Shown here: in pieces, positions 23,153-27,460 of the stretch
How the letters are laid out: the number at the start of each line of letters is the position of its first letter
Numbering within the stretch: position 1 is the stretch's first letter
Origin: Armatimonadota bacterium
GTDB lineage: Bacteria > Armatimonadota > Armatimonadia > Armatimonadales > Armatimonadaceae
DNA length: 27,460 nucleotides
Assembly (NCBI GenBank): GCA_030833025.1
Contig: JAURHZ010000006.1
Location: 1 to 27,460 of the forward strand
Reading direction: 5' to 3'
Made by a program: the position numbers and the translations under genes
Notes under the pieces: model-generated
What the model saw: only the letters and a program-made list of their open reading frames with translations
Databases searched by the model: none
What the model was told of the DNA's origin: nothing

Positions 23153-25264
23153 ATGGAGATGCCTTTGGATATCGCCGAAACGGCGGGAGTACCGGTTGTA
23201 CGGATGCCCTACATGAACCGGGAGCTGTCTTGGTTGGATTTCAACGCACGTGTTTTGGATGAGGCATTTGATACTAGGCATCCATTGCTTGAAAGAGTCA
23301 AGTTTCTTGCGATTTTTGGTAGCAATCTTGATGAATTCTTCATGATCCGCGTGTCGGCCCTGCAGGCACAGCGCTCTGCTGGGATGGTTGACCGCGGAGC
23401 GGATGGACTTACAGCGGCAGAAGCTCTGGAGAAAATTGCGACTAAAACGGCAGCACTGGTCGACCGAGGTCAGCAATGCCGTCGCCAGCTCATCGGTGAG
23501 CTAGCATCCAAAGGTATTCGGGTCATGAATGTCGCAAGCCTTACCGAAAAGGAACAGGCGACGCTTTCATCGTATTTTGATGACCATATCTATCCCATTC
23601 TCACGCCACTCGCGGTAGATCCTGGACACCCGTTTCCGCACATCTCGAGTCTTTCGCTTAACCTTGCGGTCACACTTGACGATGACGGGATGGAGCGTTT
23701 TGCCCGTGTCAAGGTTCCCGCTACATTACCCCGGTTGCTACCGGTCGGAGACCGTGTCGCGCCTACCTATGTTTGGCTTGAAGATGTCGTTGCCAGACAT
23801 ATTGGACGTCTTTTTCCAGGTTATGTGGCAACAGGTGCATATCCATTTCGTGTAACGCGAGATGCGGATGTTGAAATTCGTGAGGCGGAAGCCGAGGACC
23901 TAATGCAAGCGGTCACGGCTGATATCGAACGAAGGCATTTCAGTTTTGTCACACGCCTTGAAGTCTCGAGTGACATGCCAATACACATCCGAGAGCTACT
24001 TGTCCAAGGGCTTGAAATGGATGCCAGAAACGTGGCCGTCAGTTCTGAGACCGGCGCAGGAGTCCTTGGAGTCTCGGCATATATGGAGCTTGTTGGACTT
24101 CCGTACCCTGAGCTAAAGGATGCGCCGCATGTGCCGCGTATTCCCGATTTGTTTACGAGTGGAGAGGATATTTTCTCACTCGTCTCTCGAGAGGACATTC
24201 TGCTGCATCACCCGTACGACAGCTTCAACCCCGTCATTCAGTATGTGCAGGAAGCCGCTCGTGATCAAGATGTCCTTGCTATCAAGCAAGCCCTTTACCG
24301 CGTAGGGACAAAGTCACCGATTGTTCAGGCCTTGATGGAAGCGCGTGATGTCGATACGCAGGTTGCTGTTCTCGTTGAGCTTAAGGCCCGCTTTGATGAA
24401 CAAAACAACATCACGTGGGCGCGTCGACTGGATGAAGCCGGAGTACACGTTGCTTATGGCCTCATTGGGTTGAAAACACATGCCAAGATCTTATTGATAG
24501 TGCGACGAAACCCCGATGGAAGTATCCGCCGGTTTGTGCACCTTGGGACGGGTAACTACAACGCAACGACGGCGCGCATATATACGGACTTTGGGTTGAT
24601 GTCTGCTGATCCAGACCTAGGCGCCGATGTCTCTGACCTGTTCAATGTCCTTACTGGCTATTCTAAACAAAAGACATTCCGTAAGCTGCTCGTGGCCCCA
24701 CTAAATCTTCGTGAACGCTTAGTGGAAATGATTCGCCGCGAAGCTCACCATGCCCGCAAGGGACGGACAGCGCGGATTATCTTCCAGATGAATGCGTTGG
24801 TTGATGAGGAAATGATTCGCGAGCTGTACGATGCCAGTCGCCACGGCGTCCAGATCGACTTGATCGTCCGGGGCATTTGTTGCCTCGTCCCCGGTCTAGA
24901 AGGACTCTCGGAAAACATTCGCGTCATCTCTATCGTCGGACGGTTCCTTGAACATGCACGTATCTATTACTTCCACAATCATGGGGACACTCAGCTTTGG
25001 ATGGGGAGTGCTGACCTGATGACGCGGAACTTGGACCGTCGTGTAGAAGTTGTCTTTCCTGTTGAGCTCGCTCGCCACAAGCAATATGTTGTAGAGCAAG
25101 TCTTACTGACAATGCTTTCAGATACGGCACAAGCACGGCAGCTCACGCCGGATGGCGAGTGGGAGCGACTACGACCGGGTCCACGTAAGCGGCGTGTTGA
25201 CTCTCAGCAATTGTTCGTTGCTGGAAAGAAACGCCGTCGAAACGTAGCTAGAGAAGGCGGGTAA
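23153..25264 (+). CDS. ppk: Polyphosphate kinase 1
   Basis: The protein has 703 residues, the usual PPK1 length, from ATG 23153 (ATG 23159 is equally plausible). The frame is open far upstream, but that part is antisense to the ABC-F gene. The N domain begins MNRELSWLDFNARVLDEA; the head domain holds HPYDSFNPV and QALYRVG; the catalytic domains hold the autophosphorylated histidine H443 (LKTHAKILLI), GTGNYNATTARIYTDFG, and H608 in YFHNHGD followed by SADLMTRNLDRRVEV. A very basic C-terminal tail (KKRRRN region) may bind polyphosphate. It makes polyphosphate reversibly from ATP. Its last 17 bp overlap the 3' end of the opposing gene. Divergent from ABC-F; candidate extended -10 directly upstream. 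Confidence 0.95.
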   Translation: MEMPLDIAETAGVPVVRMPYMNRELSWLDFNARVLDEAFDTRHPLLERVKFLAIFGSNLDEFFMIRVSALQAQRSAGMVDRGADGLTAAEALEKIATKTAALVDRGQQCRRQLIGELASKGIRVMNVASLTEKEQATLSSYFDDHIYPILTPLAVDPGHPFPHISSLSLNLAVTLDDDGMERFARVKVPATLPRLLPVGDRVAPTYVWLEDVVARHIGRLFPGYVATGAYPFRVTRDADVEIREAEAEDLMQAVTADIERRHFSFVTRLEVSSDMPIHIRELLVQGLEMDARNVAVSSETGAGVLGVSAYMELVGLPYPELKDAPHVPRIPDLFTSGEDIFSLVSREDILLHHPYDSFNPVIQYVQEAARDQDVLAIKQALYRVGTKSPIVQALMEARDVDTQVAVLVELKARFDEQNNITWARRLDEAGVHVAYGLIGLKTHAKILLIVRRNPDGSIRRFVHLGTGNYNATTARIYTDFGLMSADPDLGADVSDLFNVLTGYSKQKTFRKLLVAPLNLRERLVEMIRREAHHARKGRTARIIFQMNALVDEEMIRELYDASRHGVQIDLIVRGICCLVPGLEGLSENIRVISIVGRFLEHARIYYFHNHGDTQLWMGSADLMTRNLDRRVEVVFPVELARHKQYVVEQVLLTMLSDTAQARQLTPDGEWERLRPGPRKRRVDSQQLFVAGKKRRRNVAREGG

Positions 25265-25943
25265 ATGTTAGGACGGGTGTTGCAAACCAAGCAAAGTTAA
25301 ACACTCGGGGAACATCTGCTCCGCCCTCAATGGTTCTAACGCCTATGCCCGCCGTGTAGTCATTGCCAATGGCATAGTTAGCACGCACGCCCAAATCAAT
25401 CGCACGCCCTGGGCCACCTCCAAGCGCATCAAGGTCGAACGTGAGAGTACTTTTTGCTGAAAGTTGTCTCGTTCCTGCAACGTGTACTAGGGGAACCCAG
25501 CCGATGTTTGCTTCGGCTGCACTTACTGTTGGTTGCCGAAGAGAAATAGTTGCATCCCGTACTTTCATCGTTCCGCCGAGCTCTAAACGCCAGCCAGCCG
25601 TGGTCTTCCACGGCCGTCGATACGTGAAGCGATAGGATCGGAACTCATATAAGGCATCGGTAGGAACTCCTGCCGCAAATGTGACATCCTTGAATTTGGA
25701 TGCTTCTCCCAGAGTTCCTTGACCATGGATGCTCAGTGGGGCGTAATACAGCCGAAACGTACCTTTACGGACAGGCACTTCGACTTGTACACGGCTTGCA
25801 TTTGATGCAGAATTTCTCCCGATAAGGTTCTTTAGGTCTACATATGTACCGCTATCGCCTGGAATTCGAGCGACATTCCGGAGTGTGAACACGGGACCAT
25901 ACTCGGAAATAATGGCGGGTCTCGGGGGCGGTAATGTATCCAT
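25248..25943 (-). CDS. Putative outer-membrane beta-barrel protein, no signal peptide visible
   Basis: The protein has 231 residues. The start at ATG 25943 is fixed by a stop three codons upstream; AAGG lies nearby. The sequence alternates hydrophobic and polar residues in 9-11-residue strands (TFRLYYAPLSIHG, YEFRSYRFTYRRPW, GWRLELGGTMKVRDATISLR, GVRANYAIGNDYTAGIGVRTIEGG) and ends in a hydrophobic, strand-like segment (VLTFTRLL), as in small outer-membrane barrels. Similar barrel proteins I recall begin with a signal peptide and then 'VRIPGDSGT'-like residues; here ARIPGDSGTYVDL is near residue 25, and the hydrophobic leader is absent. Either the gene is truncated at its 5' end or the signal is atypical. 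It overlaps ppk by 17 bp, tail to tail. Confidence 0.6.
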   Translation of the reverse strand: MDTLPPPRPAIISEYGPVFTLRNVARIPGDSGTYVDLKNLIGRNSASNASRVQVEVPVRKGTFRLYYAPLSIHGQGTLGEASKFKDVTFAAGVPTDALYEFRSYRFTYRRPWKTTAGWRLELGGTMKVRDATISLRQPTVSAAEANIGWVPLVHVAGTRQLSAKSTLTFDLDALGGGPGRAIDLGVRANYAIGNDYTAGIGVRTIEGGADVPRVFNFAWFATPVLTFTRLL

Positions 25944-25979
25944 ACCTTGTTAACTCCGGCAGAGCCTAGTTAGTTCCTC

Positions 25980-25985
25980 TAGAAT
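25980..25985 (+). promoter_or_regulatory. Candidate -10 element of the helicase gene
   Basis: TAGAAT (five of six consensus bases) lies 5 nt before GTG 25991, and no Shine-Dalgarno sequence is present. No TGn extension or -35 is seen, so support is limited. Confidence 0.3.
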
Positions 25986-25990
25986 GCAGT

Positions 25991-27460
25991 GTGTTTGATC
26001 CCGATGCAATGCTTTCAAGCTTGATGCGCAGCCAGGACTACGATGGCCAGCTTGTGTACCGGCATATCCTGCCAGCTGTACGCGCCACTCCCGAGCCACT
26101 CGTACCGTCGTTTCCCGATGAACTTTCACAGGCATTCGCGCGCATGGGGATTACCGACCTCTGGGCGCATCAACGCGAAGCAATTGACTTACTCCGCAGT
26201 GGTTACAACACGGTCATTACAACACCTACTGCAAGCGGCAAGTCGCTTTGTTACAATGGACCGGTTTATGAACACTTGTTGTCGAACCGGGATGCACGTG
26301 CACTTTATCTGTTTCCAACAAAGGCGCTTGCCTATGACCAGGCGCAAAAGCTGACGCAGCTCGACTTATTTGGCCGGGTGCCACATGCCACATACGATGG
26401 CGATACGCACAAGGATGAACGCTCGGCCATTCGGCGCGCCGCAAGAATTGTCCTCACGAATCCCGATATGCTGCATGTTTCTATCCTCCACAATCATGCA
26501 CTTTGGTCCCACTTTTTCCGGAATCTCTCCTATGTTGTTGTGGATGAAGCGCATGCATATCGAGGGATATTTGGGACGCATGTAAGTAGTATTTTCAGGA
26601 GGCTAACTCGGTGGTGTCAGCACTATGGGGCATCGCCGCAGTGGATCGTTACAAGCGCAACCGTAGGCAACCCTGTCGAGTTTGTCGGAAAGCTTACCAA
26701 GCAACCGGTTGTCCATGTTAATGGTGGTGATGCACCGCGGGGGCGTCGCGTATTTGCGATGTGGAATCCACCCTTAGCAAAGGGTGTCAATCCGAGGCGA
26801 CGTGGTGCGGGAGGAGAGGCAGCCACGCTTGCTGCTGCACTGGTGAAGCGGGATGCCCGAACCATTGTTTTCACCCGGGCAAGACGGTCAACAGAGTTAC
26901 TTTACAAGTCCTGGGTCTCGATGGTGTCGGCGACCATTAACGGTGAGGCACTTGCCGAGCGAATAACCCCGTATCGTGCAGGCTATACCAAGGAACAGCG
27001 CCGTGACATCGAGGAACGGCTCTTTTCTGGAGAGCTTATGGGAGTTGTCGCAACATCTGCTTTAGAGCTCGGGGTAGACATCGGGTCGTTGGACGCCGCA
27101 GTAATCTCGGGCTACCCTGGGACGATAGCCAGTACGTGGCAGCAAAGCGGTCGTGCTGGAAGAAGGGAAACGGAGTCACTGACAATATTGGTGGCATCGG
27201 ACAATCCCCTTGATCAATTTCTGATGCGGCATCCAACATACCTCTTTGAAACGGGTGTCGAAAACGCGGTTATCAATCCTGATAACCCACATGTTGTAGG
27301 TGCACATATCTGCTGTGCAGCCGATGAAGGATTACTTGACCAGAGGGAAATCGAGGGGATGTTTGGCGAACGGGCTGGCTATGCAATAGGTCTGCTTGAA
27401 AAGAGTGGTGTGCTCCGATTTGATGGAAACTTCTATCGCTATATCGGGCCCACACGGGCG
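25991..27460 (+). CDS. DEAD/DEAH-box helicase, MrfA/YprA (DUF1998) type, 3' end outside window
   Basis: 490 codons are visible from GTG 25991 and the frame continues past the window. ATG 26009 or 26024 could instead be the start; FDPDAMLSSLMRSQDYDGQLVY reads like the family N-terminus (in two parts), favouring GTG. Superfamily 2 motifs in order are: Q-motif region LWAHQREAIDLL, motif I TPTASGKS (~78-85), Ia FPTKALAYDQ, II VVVDEAH (DEAH, ~185-188), III TSATVGN, V TSALELGVDIGSLD, and VI QQSGRAGRR (~384-392). Spacing and the AYRGIFGTHV segment after DEAH match the MrfA/YprA family, helicases linked to repair of mitomycin-type lesions and having a C-terminal DUF1998 zinc domain that would lie beyond the window. 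Divergent from the barrel gene. Confidence 0.88.
   Translation, partial: MFDPDAMLSSLMRSQDYDGQLVYRHILPAVRATPEPLVPSFPDELSQAFARMGITDLWAHQREAIDLLRSGYNTVITTPTASGKSLCYNGPVYEHLLSNRDARALYLFPTKALAYDQAQKLTQLDLFGRVPHATYDGDTHKDERSAIRRAARIVLTNPDMLHVSILHNHALWSHFFRNLSYVVVDEAHAYRGIFGTHVSSIFRRLTRWCQHYGASPQWIVTSATVGNPVEFVGKLTKQPVVHVNGGDAPRGRRVFAMWNPPLAKGVNPRRRGAGGEAATLAAALVKRDARTIVFTRARRSTELLYKSWVSMVSATINGEALAERITPYRAGYTKEQRRDIEERLFSGELMGVVATSALELGVDIGSLDAAVISGYPGTIASTWQQSGRAGRRETESLTILVASDNPLDQFLMRHPTYLFETGVENAVINPDNPHVVGAHICCAADEGLLDQREIEGMFGERAGYAIGLLEKSGVLRFDGNFYRYIGPTRA

Noticed and set aside
1..27460. tRNA, rRNA, CRISPR array, insertion sequence, integrase or prophage
   Set aside because: No cloverleaf, direct-repeat array, transposase motif or phage gene was recognised on either strand.

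Overview
The window is a chromosomal stretch of about 50% GC from a diderm bacterium. Three things point to an Armatimonadota-like (Chthonomonas/Fimbriimonas-type) or neighbouring lineage. The first is an S-layer-homology porin with a coiled coil. The second is an efp - membrane protein - accB-like - accC cluster. The third is a planctomycete-type PSD1 / DUF1501 / DUF1080 gene set. The taxonomic call is inferred from gene families only. I see no tRNA, rRNA, CRISPR array, insertion sequence or integrase; this is housekeeping chromosome with a few unusual loci.

Layout: 1-189 is the tail of a probable zinc metalloprotease, ended by a GC-rich hairpin terminator. 245-2293 holds recO and an MFS transporter gene broken by one in-frame TAA. 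2317-9229 (minus strand) is a catabolic cluster: a PSD1/cytochrome-c-like protein with a LamG domain, a Tat-exported DUF1501 protein, a DUF1080 protein, a perfect terminator, and then a conserved protein of unknown function. 9386-10327 is malate dehydrogenase. 10497-11555 (minus) is a sigma-70 factor. 11843-13299 is an M29 aminopeptidase coupled to a small unknown protein. After a 406-bp gene-free stretch comes a highly codon-biased SLH porin (13706-15583).

15669-21154 is a tightly packed plus-strand array: efp, a cysteine-rich membrane protein, an AccB-like protein, a pilin-like protein, accC, an Lrp/AsnC regulator and a class I aminotransferase. 21199-23088 (minus) is an ABC-F ATPase, divergent from ppk (23153-25264). 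A putative outer-membrane barrel gene overlaps ppk tail to tail, and the window ends inside a DEAH-box helicase.

The most interesting part is the acc locus. The AccB-like protein has the full BCCP layout, but the biotinyl-lysine position is glycine (EAMKL is replaced by DTVGI). The adjacent biotin carboxylase departs from the family at two normally near-invariant motifs (QRRHQK becomes QTVRHQK; AEDP becomes AQNP). A pilin-like gene lies between them, and a membrane protein with an eight-cysteine cytoplasmic or periplasmic domain precedes them. This could be a non-canonical or regulatory carboxylase module, comparable to the lysine-less BADC proteins of plants. A second theme is translation initiation: several genes (efp, M29 peptidase, ppk, helicase) have a -10-like hexamer only 5-8 nt before the start codon and no Shine-Dalgarno sequence, suggesting leaderless mRNAs, while other genes here have good Shine-Dalgarno sites.
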